DNA of 64,000 nt, taken from contig CM119270.1 of the NCBI GenBank assembly GCA_051294375.1, positions 11,466,141 through 11,530,140 on the forward strand, in the 5' to 3' direction. Under the pieces are notes generated by a model. The model worked only from the letters and a program-made list of their open reading frames with translations, did no database searches and was not told where the DNA came from. The position numbers were made by a program, and so were the translations under genes. The stretch is from Paraspadella gotoi (Eukaryota; Chaetognatha). Shown here one piece after another: positions 1 to 11,551 of this stretch; position 1 is the stretch's first letter, and every line of letters starts with the position of its first letter.

Positions 1-326
1 TCCTACCTTCTTATTTTCCATCATCCTTTTTTCCCCCATTTCTCTCTACGTAACGTTTTACTAAATGTTTCTACAAATTCTAGCTATTTTCATTTTGTCG
101 TCCCTCACCTGTAATTTCATCTGAACTAATTTTCCTTCTAAATTTGTTTTTCCTTTTTTTGTATCAAATTTAATTTGGTTGAGGAAAAAAAATTAGTGGA
201 GCAAAAAACAAAATTTCATGAAATCTAATCGAATGACTCGATTTCTCCCTCATCGGATTTCATTGGGTATTTTTTCTTATTTTTTCTTTCCTTTTTCCTT
301 CTTTTTCCTTCCCTTACCTTAACTTT

Positions 327-368
<42 letters not shown>

Positions 369-400
369 CTCTCTTCCTCCTCTCTCTCTCTCTCTCTCTC
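327..400. repeat. CT microsatellite in copy A
   Basis: Nearly pure CT with a few T or CC interruptions. The partner in copy B is 11486-11548, which is pure CT. The translated frames (RE/SL repeats) are not genes. Confidence 0.95.
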
Positions 401-1387
401 GGTAAAAATTCAATCACGCGAAGTGATATTAAATAAAATTGTTTGGCTTTTCAGAGGCGTCGTCGTCGAGGGGTCGTCGTCTTTCTCATCGTCGTCCCAC
501 GCCACCCCGAAATTCTGCGTCCTTGTGTTTTGATGTTGTTATTTCTGCTCCATTTTGGTCTCCGCGGTTTTTTTTTTTTTTTTTTTTTTAAGCCGAATTT
601 TTCCGGCGGCTTAAGCTTGTTGCTATCATTGTTTATGTTTGTGGTTTCGTCGACGTCATGGTCGTCGTCATCGTCGGCGACCTCTATAACGTTATCGTCG
701 TTTTTCGTCGTCGTCGTCCTCCTTTCAACATTACTGGGATTTTCTGATTTTAATGGAAAACAAAGTAGAACAGGGATTTCGGATAAAAAAAAATCTAAAA
801 AAAAAAAAAAAACGGATCCAGAAAAAACATTTTCATAAAACGCATTTAATCGTCGAAAAAATGAAATAAAAAAAAATTTCGTAAGCAGAAAAGGGGAAAT
901 GTAAAATTCTTGATGTTTCCTAAAATCTCATGTTATAGCGCGAATCTCAAAATCACTGGCTACAAACTTCTGACTCGCGTCAGAAAACGAGAGAAAGAAA
1001 AATATTGTGAATTATATTATATCTTAGTAGGTAGAAGAGAGAAGACGAATGTAAATGAGAATCTCTCTCACTCTCACTCTCTCTCTCTTAGGCGCGCGAG
1101 CACTCGCTCTCTGCGATACCAGTCGTTTCGTTCCGCCACATTTACTTTGTACAGTAAGTTTGGGCTAATTAGGATCTGGAATTTATTTGGCTTCGCTGAG
1201 AGAAGGGAAAGGAAATCGAATGAGAGAGAGAGAAGAGGGAGAGAGAGAGAGAGAGAAAGAGAAGCAGGCACCCTCCTCTCGTTGGCAAAGCGCGAACGGG
1301 TCAAAGCGCTAGAAAAGAGACTCAAGAAACGAGTGACAAATCGTGACGAGAAGGAGGAGAGAGGAAGAGGAAGAGAAGAGGAGCAAA

Positions 1388-1449
1388 ATGCGGTTAAAAA
1401 AGGAAATGAGAACGAGGAGAAATTACATAGGATGGGACCACAACATGAG
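1388..1449 (+). other. Possible small plus-strand exon (unassigned), copy A
   Basis: ATG at 1388 opens 20 codons and part of a 21st (MRLKKEMRTRRN, then YIGWDHNM) that run into a strong donor, ATGAG|GTAAGG at 1450. The stretch is identical in copy B (12531-12592), without the indels common nearby. No family is recognised and no partner exon is seen. It may be chance within purine-rich DNA. Confidence 0.15.
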
Positions 1450-1614
1450 GTAAGGACCTGCCGGGTTGGGTGAGGTCGATTGGATAAACTCACCAAAAGG
1501 GAAGTGAAAAGAAAAAAGTAGGAATAAAGTGGAGAGAAAAGAAAGGAAAGTTCAGGAATGACAAAATAAAAATATTAGAAGAAAAAAGATAAGAATAAAA
1601 AAATCGGAGCCAAA

Positions 1615-1618
1615 AAGA

Positions 1619-1649
<31 letters not shown>

Positions 1650-1663
1650 TGAGAGAGGAGAGG

Positions 1664-1727
<64 letters not shown>

Positions 1728-1837
1728 GGAGAGAGAGAGAGAGAAGAGAGAAAAGCGTCGACCTCTTCTGTCACGAGAGGTGAATGGAATCAGGTTGTTC
1801 TCGCGACGACGGAAAGAAAAAGAGAGAGGAGAGAGAG

Positions 1838-1908
<71 letters not shown>
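1615..1908. repeat. Two GA microsatellites in copy A
   Basis: GA-rich tracts at 1615-1754 and 1818-1908, separated by a conserved 60-base unique segment. Both contain GGA and AGA interruptions. Counterparts in copy B are at 12762-12873 and 12947-13041. Confidence 0.95.
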
Positions 1909-1909
<1 letters not shown>

Positions 1910-2028
1910 GAAGAGAGACAAGCGAGGTCGAGGGACGAAAATTGGATGGTGGAAAAACCGAAACAGTTCGTTTTGTTCACCGTCTCGGTGATCGGGTCAT
2001 GTATGAATCGATTCGTTTTTTAATCAAT

Positions 2029-2250
2029 CATTCATTCATTCATTCATTCATTCTATCTATTCATTCATTAATCTATTCATTTCATTAATCTATTCATTCA
2101 TTAATCTATTCATTCATTAATCTATTCATTCATTAATCTATTCATTCATTCATTCCTCTATTTATTCATTTATCAATTAATTAATTTATTCATTCATCTA
2201 TTCATTCATTCATTTATCTATTCATTCATTTATTCATTCATTAATTCATT
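2029..2250. repeat. ATTC tetranucleotide array, copy A
   Basis: ATTC repeats with recurring TCTATTCATTCATTAA higher-order units. It abuts the Orange exon of the HES gene; its minus-strand reading supplies the possible read-through stop codon. Confidence 0.93.
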
Positions 2251-2257
2251 AACCTAC

Positions 2258-2464
2258 CGTGGTTAACCCCGATCTGCGACGTGACCGCCACGACGCTCTG
2301 GTTGATTCTCTCGCAGATGCTCATCCTCGCGCTCTCGTCCAAGTTGATGAGCTGCATATGCTGCTGCAGAGTTTGGTGCAAATGCTGCTGCAGCTGCTTG
2401 GCGCAGTCAACGAATCCGTTGAGGTAGAGTTTACGTTGGTTTTCGATCGACGAAAAGCTTTGGC
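2258..2464 (-). CDS. HES copy A, Orange-domain exon
   Basis: The exon begins after TTTTTTTAG at 2464 with GC, which completes the A left by the preceding exon into a serine codon (phase 1). It encodes an Orange-like helical segment with LYLNGFVDCAKQLQQHL and INLDESARMSICERINQ. It ends either at a GTAGGT donor (2252-2257) or, if unspliced, four codons later at TAA (2241-2243). A degenerate ATTC repeat follows at once. No WRPW motif is encoded here. Confidence 0.75.
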
Positions 2465-3970
2465 CTAAAAAAACAAAAGTTTTACGGTAATTGTTTTCAT
2501 CAATAATAAAATGTTAATTTTTTTAAAAATGACTTTGTTTAAATAAAAAATTCAAAATAAAGACGAAGAAGGAAAATATAAAGATAAAGTAGGAAAGATG
2601 AAAATAAAAAAAGACGACAATCCTCCAAAAAATATATGGAAGATAAAAATAAAATTTATGTCTCTCCGCGACCCTCGACAAAAATACGAGTTCAAAAAAA
2701 CGATATTTTTACTCTCGTTCCGAAAAGTGACATAATCAGACGGGGTTACAACGAAAGACAGGACATTACATGTTGTAAAACAACGGCGTTATAGATTACA
2801 TTTGTCAGGGATTGTCAACATTCGCTCTCTTATTCATGTTATTATTTACAACTCAATAAAAAATTACTACAACTGATGTGCGTTACATCCACTCGGTTAT
2901 TTATAGGTTTTCAGGTTTGCGCTCCAGATTATCGAGAGAACGTTCCGACCAGGGCAATAACAAAAGAGAAAAAAAAAGCGTAGAATCTGGAGATAGAAAA
3001 AAAAAAAGAATTGAGAGAAAATAATGAAAAAAAAGTGCGGAGGAGGAGGAGGGGAGAGAGGAGGAAAGAAAAAAAATAGAAGGCGAGAGATATTTTAGGA
3101 AACATTAAGGGAATGGAAAGGAAAGGAAGGGAGCGATTTCGTGTCTTTGTTCGGCGGAAGAAGAAAAAAAAAGGAATTTTGGAAGGAAAAGAGAATGGAT
3201 TCATAAAAATAAAGAAGTAGAATGGATTCGTAAAGATGTTAAATGTAAAAACTAGTTCATAACACGAGGAATAAATGACAAGTTCATCGCAACGAGAACA
3301 TTGACAGAATTTTAAAAGGCAGAATTGATTGGAAGGATTTCAAACTGTCGCTCAGCCAAACAAGACAAGAAACAGATTCTCAATTTTTTGGCTTATTTTT
3401 TTTCTTTTTGTGTGTGTGTGTTTTTTTTTTTATCACAACAAAAATTTGAAAGCAAAGAAGTCGTATTCCTCCATTTTTCAATAAAAGAAAAGAGAAGGCC
3501 GATTTAAAAAAAGTCTATAAATTCATTCTGTTGCTTCCAGTTTGGTTTCTTTTCCCCTATAATTCTCCTTATTTTATTCTCCTTCCTCCGCTTCCTCCTC
3601 CTCTTTTTTCTCTCATTCTTCCTCCCTGATTCTCTTTCATATTTCCCTCTAAAAATCTTCTTTCCCTCAGGGAAGCCATGTATCACTGCCATATCGTGAT
3701 CAGGTGGTGAAACTCAAAGAACGTCTTATCAATTACTCGTTCCAGAATGACGACCACGAAAAACCATGACAACAACGTCGACGACGACGACGACGACACC
3801 AAAGAGTGAGAAAGAAAAATGACGGGAAAAAAATTTTAATTATAAAGTTTTTTAATACGATCTAAAATTAAAATTACGTTCGAAGAACGGAAAGAGCGAA
3901 ATAAGAAACGACAAACGCAGGGAAAATTAAACAACGACAACAACGACAACAACAACTTTGTCACACTCAC
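2465..3970 (-). other. Intron of HES copy A between helix-2 and Orange exons
   Basis: About 1.5 kb of A/T-rich and purine-rich sequence containing TG and CGA short repeats (CGA at 3777-3798). No other coding sequence is supported. The same intron in copy B is 13614-15126. Confidence 0.75.
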
Positions 3971-4062
3971 TCATTGCCAGCGTCTGCTGCAGGTTCCCGA
4001 CGTATTTCACGCTCGCCTCCAAAATGTCCGCTTTTCCCTCACTTAATGTGATTCGGGTTTTG
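3971..4062 (-). pseudogene. HES copy A, helix-2 exon with frameshift
   Basis: The acceptor is TTTACAG, and the donor GTGAGT lies at 3965-3970. The exon is 92 nt against 91 nt in copy B. Copy A reads AAGTGAGGGAAAAGCGG where copy B reads AAGTGGGAAAAAGCGG, giving an in-frame TGA and a +1 shift ahead of helix 2. Downstream of the lesion the sequence still encodes ADILEASVKYVGNLQ in another frame. Confidence 0.8.
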
Positions 4063-4666
4063 CTGTAAATTAAAAAAAAAGAGGGAAGGGCGTAAATTAA
4101 AGGAAGAGGAAGAGTGGGGGGGGGAGAGAGAGAGAGAGAGAGAGAGAGATAACGGGTTGACAAGGATGACGATGATAACGTTGACGACGACAACGAGCAC
4201 AAAAGGAAGAAGGAATCTGCATTTTTCACAAGATGACGCGGTTGTAGTCGTCGTCGTCGTCGTCGTCGTCGTCGTATCATCACACCCCGCCTTACCTTGG
4301 GCGATTTTTTTCCCCGAGTTTTGTTCGAGTTTGTACAAAGAGAGAAATAAAAAGTGATTAAATAAAGAAAAATGATGAAAGGGCGAAAAAAAGAAAAAAG
4401 GGTTAGAAAGAAAGATAGAGAGACATGAAGAGAAAAGAAAGAAAGAGAGAAAGATAATAGAAGAAAAAAGGAAAAAGAAAACGAGTAAAAAAAATTTTAA
4501 AAATCAAGAAAGTATCAGAGGATATAACGGCGAAAATATAAAATATAATACAAAATATAATCCAAACCAAAAAGTTGTATTAATTCAAAAGTAAAGTCTG
4601 AATTCCCCATCTCAATCACGCGCTCAGCAACACTGAATCTGATTCAGATTCACCGTCTGGACTCAC
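4063..4666 (-). other. Intron of HES copy A between bHLH exons
   Basis: About 600 bases with a GA tract (4127-4149) and a CGT array (4248-4275). In copy B the intron is 15218-15822, with a longer CGT array (15403-15432). No exon is seen inside. Confidence 0.8.
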
Positions 4667-4763
4667 GTCTTTTCTCATCGAGTCGCAGATGAGATTCTTG
4701 AGTTGATTCAAGCAGTTGTTGATCCTCGCCCGTCGCTTCTTCTCCATCAAGGGTTTGTTGCCC
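4667..4763 (-). CDS. HES copy A, exon with basic region and helix 1
   Basis: On the minus strand the exon follows a TTACTAG acceptor and ends at the donor GAC|GTGAGT (4661-4666). It encodes the basic region and first helix (NKPLMEKKRRARIN, then CLNQLKNLICDSMRKD). The exon is 97 nt, one more than the 96 nt in copy B, because the acceptor edge reads CTAGGGG here and CTCAGGG in copy B. This would upset the phase unless it is an error. Confidence 0.82.
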
Positions 4764-6448
4764 CTAGTAAGGGGGAAAAGGTGGGAGGGAAATCGATTTT
4801 AATTTTCAGAAAGCAATTTCGTAACTACGTATGAATACGTTTTAGTGACGTGACGCTCTTATTTCCTTTAGGACAACGATCCAGAAATAATAACAAAAAA
4901 TGTTGCCAAAAATATTTAATTGTTCAAGAAAACATTTCTGACTGCGGTTTCGACTAAAGTTTCCTTGAGTGAAATAAAAATCACAAAACACACTCACAAA
5001 AAAAAAAAAAAACCACACAAAACACAAACAAAACGAATTCAATCTTTGCGCCATCGAGTCGTCACCGTCGAATGTTTATGCATTTCCCGGTTTTTATAAA
5101 TAAAAAATATTGAAAAGGCTCCTCAACGGAGATTTTTCAAAAATAATAAAAAGGGGAAGCAGAAAAAAAAACAGCAAAGAATGAGTTTTGGGGATATTCC
5201 GAGGCCAGTGGACGATAAGAGAGAGGGACGACGTTGCCCACAACAAGAAAAAAAATATGAAAAAAGTGAACGTTAAAAAAGAGGGAGCGAGCGAAGGCGT
5301 AATACAAACCAAGAAAAATTGAGAAAGGGAGGGAGAGAGAGTGAGAGGAGAGGAAATAAAATAAGAGACATTTCGAAAATAAGCGCGAAGGAATTATAGG
5401 GAATTAAATGGGCGAGGAAATATAAATGGGAGAATTGCCAGCTGATGAATAACCGAATTTATATTGAGAAATGGAACAGAAAACATTTGACGAAGGGAGA
5501 GGGAGAGGGGGAAAGAGAGAGTGAAAGAGGAGAGAGAGAGAAGAAGGGAGAGAGAGAGAGAGAGAGAGAGAGGGAATAAGGAAAAGAGAGAAAAAAGGCG
5601 CTTTATAGATAGGAAACGAGGGAGCGAATGATTGAGGCAAGGCTTTCTGGCCAAGATTAAACGAAGACATAATGGGCTCCATAAAAAAGAGGCCCTGCAA
5701 CTATTGAACAATGAAAAAAGAAGAGGAAAAGAAAGAAAAATGGAAAAAAAAGAGACGGAAAAACACGAAGCGGAGGTGAAGAGGAAGTAATCGATTAGGT
5801 TTTTTCTTTTTTCTTTTCTATAATATCTATAGCTTAAAAGGAAAGAAAGAGAGAAAATGGGAGAGAGAGGAAAAAAGGAAAGAGACAACTAAAGTAAGTT
5901 GATATCGACTTAAAGTGAAAACGGTAGGAGAGAGGAGTAGGGCGAGAGAGTTTAAGAGAGTGAGCGAGATATTAATCGGTCGGTGTCTTGTCCCGATCCG
6001 AACGCACGAGCCTGACTATTGTTTCTTCTCTCTCTCTTTGATCAGCTGCAGCATTAATCAGGGGCATTAGAGATAACGAAAAAAAAACAAAGAAAAGCGA
6101 AAAAAGAAAGAAAAAAAAACAAAAAAAAGAAGAAAAAAAAAGAGAAAATCAGAAAAGAAAAAAGGAAAAGAAAAACGAAATAAGCGAATCCGAAATCCGG
6201 TCATCGCCACGAAGACGTGATGAATGGACGGAACCGCGGGATCGAGCCTTTTTTTTTTCGATCTCCTTTCCTTTTTTCCTTTTCCCCTTTCCCTTTTTCC
6301 CTTTTTCCCTTTTTTGTTCTCTTTTTTCCTTTCTTTCCTTTTTGCTTTTCTTTATTTTTCTGTCCTTTCAATGGGGAAGAATCATTAAACCTCATCCCGT
6401 TATCTGTTGAGGACTTTTCATCGGTCGGTCCTGACCTTAGGCTGGAGG

Positions 6449-6476
6449 AGAGAGAGAGAGAGAAGAGAGAGAGAGA

Positions 6477-6547
<71 letters not shown>
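6449..6547. repeat. GA microsatellite, copy A
   Basis: About 100 bases of GA, nearly pure after 6480. In copy B (17586-17688) it is broken by several GGA units. Confidence 0.95.
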
Positions 6548-6550
<3 letters not shown>

Positions 6551-7116
6551 AATATTCATATGTGAGATACGGTCCAACGAATATATTTAAGGGAAATAAG
6601 GAAAAAAGGAAAGAAGTAAAAGGAATCGCCGACGTCTGAGACGGCGGCGGCGGCGGCTTATCCAAGCGGACGGGATTTCCGCGCCAAAGAACCGAAGAAA
6701 AACAATAACAAAAACGCCAGAAAAAAACAGAAACGACAAAAAAGCGTAAAAAAAAAACAAAAAGACTATGATTGGCATAAGATCAGATATTAAAAACCTC
6801 ATCTTAAATCGTTATGACGAAGTGAGAGAGGAGAGAGATACAACTTTCTTTAAGCTTTAAGTGTAGAGTTGCAAATGTTGCTTTTAACAGAGAAAAAACT
6901 GTTTTCAAGAATTGCAAAGGGATTTTGAACATTTTTTGGGGGAGGAAAAAAAATTTTCCAAACGTTTGACGGCTAAAAAAGGCGACGAATATAGAATATC
7001 TTTATCCATTTATGCTAATGTATGTTGACTTGAAATCTTGTTTGTCGAAAAGGGAGAGAAGGAGAAAATAAAGAGAGAAGAGAAGAGAAAGAGAGAGAGA
7101 GAGAGAGGAGAGAAGT

Positions 7117-7170
<54 letters not shown>

Positions 7171-7474
7171 AGAGAGAGAGAGTTTTTATGTCACCCGCTG
7201 CTGCACTGAGGGAGTTTTGGGCAGAGGAAGAGAGTCAAGAATTAGGAAAGAAAAAATGTGTGGAAAAACTCTTCTCACTTTCTCCTTCTCTCGTCTCCCT
7301 CTCTATCTCGCTCGCTCTTTTGATCCTTTTCCCCTTTTCTGATTTTCTGAAGCGGAGAGAGCAATATTCCTATTCAAAGGCTCATCCATTCACGGCGGGT
7401 TCAGAGAACTTACTTAAATTGCATCCACTAAATAAATAGCTTATCTCTCTTCCTCTTCCTCCTCCGCCCCTTCG

Positions 7475-7479
<5 letters not shown>

Positions 7480-7541
<62 letters not shown>
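7480..7541. repeat. CT microsatellite, copy A
   Basis: Pure CT dinucleotides. The partner at 18596-18661 carries GCT and TAT interruptions, so here copy A is the purer one. Confidence 0.95.
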
Positions 7542-7546
<5 letters not shown>

Positions 7547-9627
7547 CAGAGGGGGGAGATTAAATCCCGTTTCTTTTCACCGCGCCTTTGATGATCAGTC
7601 AGCTTTAAGTTTAGTTATTTCCCTCCTCTGGCCGAAAAATAAACCTCCGGCTTTTGTAGAAGACTTGCAATCAGAGCGGCGGGCATTGACTTTGCTTTTC
7701 TTCTTTCTCTTTCTCTCTTTATTCCTTTCTTTGCTCGCATCACTATCTTTTATTAATTTTAATCCGCGACAATAATCCGAGGGATCGCGGATATTCGTTG
7801 GATGCATCCCTATAATATCTTTTTAACGGGCAGCACGGGGTATGTGAAAAGAATTTTATGAAGGTATTTAAAATACGTAATACGTAAGACTGAGTTTCCT
7901 TTTGTCTATGGTATGTGCTCCTATTTTATCTGTCAACGATATTAAAATTAAATTTGGGGATTTTTGAAAATATTTTTGTCCTTTTTCAAAGATTTGTTCG
8001 ACTTATCTTTTCGGCTGTTCCCACGTTGCTCTTTCTGTCAATTGAAATTCGCCCATTTTACACGGTTTATATTTTTTTCCATATAGCTATATATATAAAT
8101 ATAAACACAAAAACGTAAGTATCTGAGAAAGAATCGTCACAAACCCGTCTCGCAATCAGCAATCCCAGTCACATCGTTTCCTTTTCGCTCCAATTCTTTT
8201 TGTTTAGATATTTTTTCTTGAAATGCATCTCAAAGCGAAAGAATCTGACATAAAACGAAATCGTCGAATATATCACGATTCGATATCAAGAAAAAAAATC
8301 TGAATTTCCTCTTCCTTCATCTTTCTCTCTCTTTCTCTCTCTCATCCATCCTCTTTTTCTCTCTCTTTCTCCTCTCGCTTCTCCTCTCTTTCCTCTCTTC
8401 TCTTCTCTCTCTCCTCTCTCTCTTCTTGATTTCGTTTCTCTAAACTGGGAATCATTTATTCCGCGCTCTGCCACGCGTCGGCGCAGACGCATTTACAGTC
8501 AAAACCAAACGCAAAATGACGTTATGAATTATCGCGGTACAGTTCGTCACGCGTTTAGCGAAGCGACAGGCCCCTGGCGATCCTCGTTATTTTTATTCAG
8601 CGGAAAAAAATAACAAGCAATTTCTCTTTCTGATGTAATTTCTTCTGTCTTTCAGATTCCTTTATTTTTTCTTGTCGCTCGAAATCTGTGGCTTATGGGA
8701 GGAGGGGGGCTACAGCTGGCGGCTATTCTTTTTATCAGTCTGAACTATCCTTCCGCGCCCTAAGCTATGATTTTTTTATTAGCGTGAACTATTCTTTTGA
8801 CCCCAACTATTTCTTTTTTTTTTGCCAGCCTCGAGGTATAGTCTGTTTTCGAGCTCAAGCCCATTTTTTCCCTGATGGCCCCGGGCCTGGATCCGGTATT
8901 TTTTTTCTAGGCTTGATTGTCTTCTTTTCGTGATCAGAAGAAGAAGCCTCACGATTTCTAAGAAATGAGAATTCTCGGGGAGAAAAGAAAACAAACATTC
9001 GGTGTTGGAAAAAGATTAAAGTCAACATCGATTAGAGAAGAAACAAACGTGGGAAGGAAAGAGACGAGATTGCGGTCAATTTCGATCTTCGTTGCAAGAA
9101 AACGACGGTTGTTTGTTATATTTGGTGCAATTGCGATTTCTTTTGGCCATTGCTGTCGACCGGAGCGAGTTTTCGAATGTTTGAAAATTGACTCTTTTTA
9201 AATTTTTATTGTTTTTATACTCTGTTTAAAGAGAGAAGAGCAGAAAAATTGTAGAGAGATAGAAGAGAGAGAGAGAGATAAAGGGGGAGAGAATAATTTC
9301 AAAAAAATGATTCCATATTCTCGAGTCAGAATCTCTCGTCGGTTATAAACAGTTGGTCCGGAAATTCTGTTGTTAATCAATCTCTGCCTTTGTTTGGTAT
9401 CCTTGTTTCTCCATTTTTTCTCTTTCTGTCCTTTCTCACTCCTACTATGTTTCTCTCTCTCTCTTCTCATCCCTTTGTTTTTCCATCCCTCGATTGTTTT
9501 TTTCTGGCGTCCATCGTGTTTTTGACAGGTTGTCTGACAGTCGGAGTTCCAATGACAACCTTCACCCTGACGCGGGCATCAAATCTCGGAAAAACGTGGA
9601 CGTCGCTGACGTTTTCGAGAACTAAAA

Positions 9628-9905
9628 CCCTGCACCTCAAACCAAAAATCTCACCTAAACCAATTGGCACCTTCAAACCAAAATCCTGGCACTCAAACCA
9701 AACCTGGCACCTCAAACCAAAACACTGGCCCCTGAAACGGCAAAAACAACTGGCCTCAACGAAAACACTGCCCCTCAAACCAAAACCCTAGACCCTCAAC
9801 CAAAACCCTAGCCCCTCAACCCAAAAACCTGGCACCTAAAACCGAAACCATGGCATCTAAAAACAAAAAGCTTGGACCCTCAAACCAAAACCTTGGCGCC
9901 TTAAC
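9628..9905. repeat. Degenerate 21-bp minisatellite, copy A
   Basis: Imperfect repeats of a 21-base unit of the type CTGGCACCTCAAACCAAAAT, with many indels. It marks the end of homology between the two direct copies. The cleaner version is at 20742-20993. Confidence 0.88.
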
Positions 9906-11150
9906 AAGACGCTTGAAATCCTCCAAAAATCAACGGCGAAAAAATCACGTACACTTTTTTTAAAACTCGTGAGAAGCAAGCGACACTAATGGCGCCGCCG
10001 ACGCGGCCAACGCCGCCAACGCCGCCGACGCCGCCAACGGGTAATAGAACCAACGACGCCGTTGGCGACGCAAAACGCGCCTCAGTTCATCTCTGCGCAG
10101 TTGGTGTCAGAAAAGAGGTCGTGACTTTGACACCCGAGACGAATTCCGTGTCGATGTCGCGTCGCCTTTTCAGATATGACATCGAAGTCAATTAGGCGGA
10201 TTTCTGAGAAATGAGACGAGGACTCAGACAGGTGAAACGATACCGTACCGACCGAGAAATAAAATGCTATTATAAAGAATTCAAGCTGTATTCAAAGTAG
10301 AACTAGTATTCAGAACGATGTTCAGTATTCGAACCATTTGTTTCAATTAATTGTGCTCTATAATCAGACGCATAAGACGACTCACAATTCAGTCCAGTTT
10401 CAGTGTAATACTTGAAATTCAGGACTGTCTCTATGAGCGACCTAAAAAGCTTAAAAATTCAATTCGCTTCTGGGCGAAAATGGGGAAAACCAGTGGCTGC
10501 GCCAAAACATGTAAATCACTTTCAAGGGCTTAAACAAAGCTGTTACTAAAGCACTAAAAGCATTTCGGTACTTGCAAAAATATGTTATAAATCAAAACAA
10601 TATTATTTTTGTTTTGATATATGATATTCGATCAAAATGCTTTGATCAAGACATAGAATAAGAAATAGAATAAAATAAAATATAATATAAAAAATATTTG
10701 TTAAAAAAAATATTAAAAAATACTTAAACTAAAATTGATTGCCATTTTGTTTTTCAAAATGCTCATTTGTTTGTAAAGCCATCTGGTTTATTGAGACTAA
10801 AACAGGCAAAAATTTGCTATTTTGTTGAAAAGCAGGTACAAGTAAAGATCTAGTGGGTGCAGACAGAAGAGCAAATTTTTATAGAATGTAAAGGTAAATT
10901 GCTCATATTAAAGAAAGTAAGAGATAAAGTAGACATAGGAGAAAAAATATTAACGGAAAAAAAAAGAAAAAAAAAAGAATTGTACAAATTTAGGGGGTAC
11001 AAAAATTTAACCGTCCCTATTTTGGTCTTCGCCGAAAAATTTTCTCGGCTGAAGGAGAGAGATGTTTGTAGTCTCAGCTGTTTTCGCCTTATTTTGTTTT
11101 GAAAAATGTCTCCCTCTCACTATCTTTTTCGTCTCATCTTTAAATCGCTT
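9906..11150. other. Spacer between the two direct copies
   Basis: Sequence present once. It starts with a GC-rich 9-bp repeat (ACGCCGCCA type, 9990-10038), then a CpG-containing stretch to 10200, then A/T-rich DNA with two adjacent small hairpins (10591-10618 and 10630-10647). No gene is supported. A 68-residue frame at 9989-10195 is Pro-Thr repeat at its start and otherwise unrecognised. Confidence 0.6.
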
Positions 11151-11481
11151 CCTACCTTCTTATTTTCCATCATCCTTTTTTTCCCCATTTCTCTCTACTT
11201 AACGTTTTACTAAATGTTTCTACAAATTCTAGCTATTTTCATTTTGTCGTCCCTCACCTGTAATTTCATCTGAACTAATTTTCCTTCTAAATTTGTTTTT
11301 CCTTTTTTTGTATCAAATTTAATTTGGTTGAGGAAAAAAAATTAGTGGAGCAAAAAACAAAATTTCATTGAAATCTAATCGAATGACTCGATTTCTCCTC
11401 ATCGGATTTCATTGGGTATTTTTCTTATTTTTTCTTATTTTTTTTCTTTCTCTTTTTCCTTCTTTTTCCTTCCCTTACCTT

Positions 11482-11485
<4 letters not shown>

Positions 11486-11548
<63 letters not shown>
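11486..11548. repeat. CT microsatellite in copy B
   Basis: Uninterrupted CT dinucleotides, the counterpart of the interrupted tract at 327-400. Confidence 0.95.

Positions 11549-11551
<3 letters not shown>

Larger units (their letters stand above)
2258..4763 (-). pseudogene. HES/Hairy-type bHLH-Orange repressor, copy A (frame-disrupted)
   Basis: Minus-strand gene with three visible exons: 4667-4763, 3971-4062 and 2258-2464. The family acts in the nucleus as a dimeric DNA-binding repressor, often as a Notch target. The basic region carries the HES-typical proline (NKPLMEKKRRARIN), and the Orange exon is identical to copy B. Unlike copy B, the helix-2 exon has one extra base and reads IK followed by a stop just before the conserved KADILE stretch. 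The first exon begins with G-GGC rather than GGC, also one base more. Introns and splice sites are otherwise preserved. These lesions may be consensus errors, so 'pseudogene' is provisional. No N-terminal exon or WRPW tail was identified. The family call is firm; the inactivation is not. Confidence 0.7.
4764..9600. other. 5' flank / intron of HES copy A, low-complexity rich
   Basis: Mostly A-rich and polypurine DNA, with GA tracts at 6449-6547 and 7085-7182, a polypyrimidine stretch at 6248-6370 and a CT array at 7480-7541. The HES first exon and promoter should lie here, but I could not place them. Moderately CpG-containing, non-repetitive patches at 8500-8600 and 8940-9190 are conserved in copy B (about 19610-19700 and 20070-20300). 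Open frames here are microsatellite translations. Confidence 0.6.
1..9905. repeat. Direct duplication block, copy A
   Basis: This block matches 11151-20995 base for base over long stretches. Position 1 corresponds to 11151, and the match ends just after a 21-bp minisatellite at 9905 / 20995. Differences are mostly single-base indels in homopolymers and different microsatellite lengths, with few substitutions. The left edge of the duplication cannot be placed because the window starts inside it. It carries three exons of a HES-type gene on the minus strand. It could be a real tandem segmental duplication or two haplotypes joined by the assembler. Confidence 0.93.

Noticed and set aside
1074-1980. 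Overlapping Ser-Leu and Arg-Glu open frames on both strands
   Set aside because: They translate CT/GA dinucleotide arrays, which are open in several phases on both strands; no domain or splice structure.
5404-5888. Minus-strand frames (MSSFNLGQKALPQSFAP) present in both direct copies
   Set aside because: Conservation only reflects the block duplication; the frames continue into GA/CT translation and lack a donor, so they could not be accepted as the HES first exon.
9048-9055. CGTGGGAA, a CSL/Su(H)-like site upstream of the HES gene
   Set aside because: A single short match in several kilobases is expected by chance; no paired site was seen.
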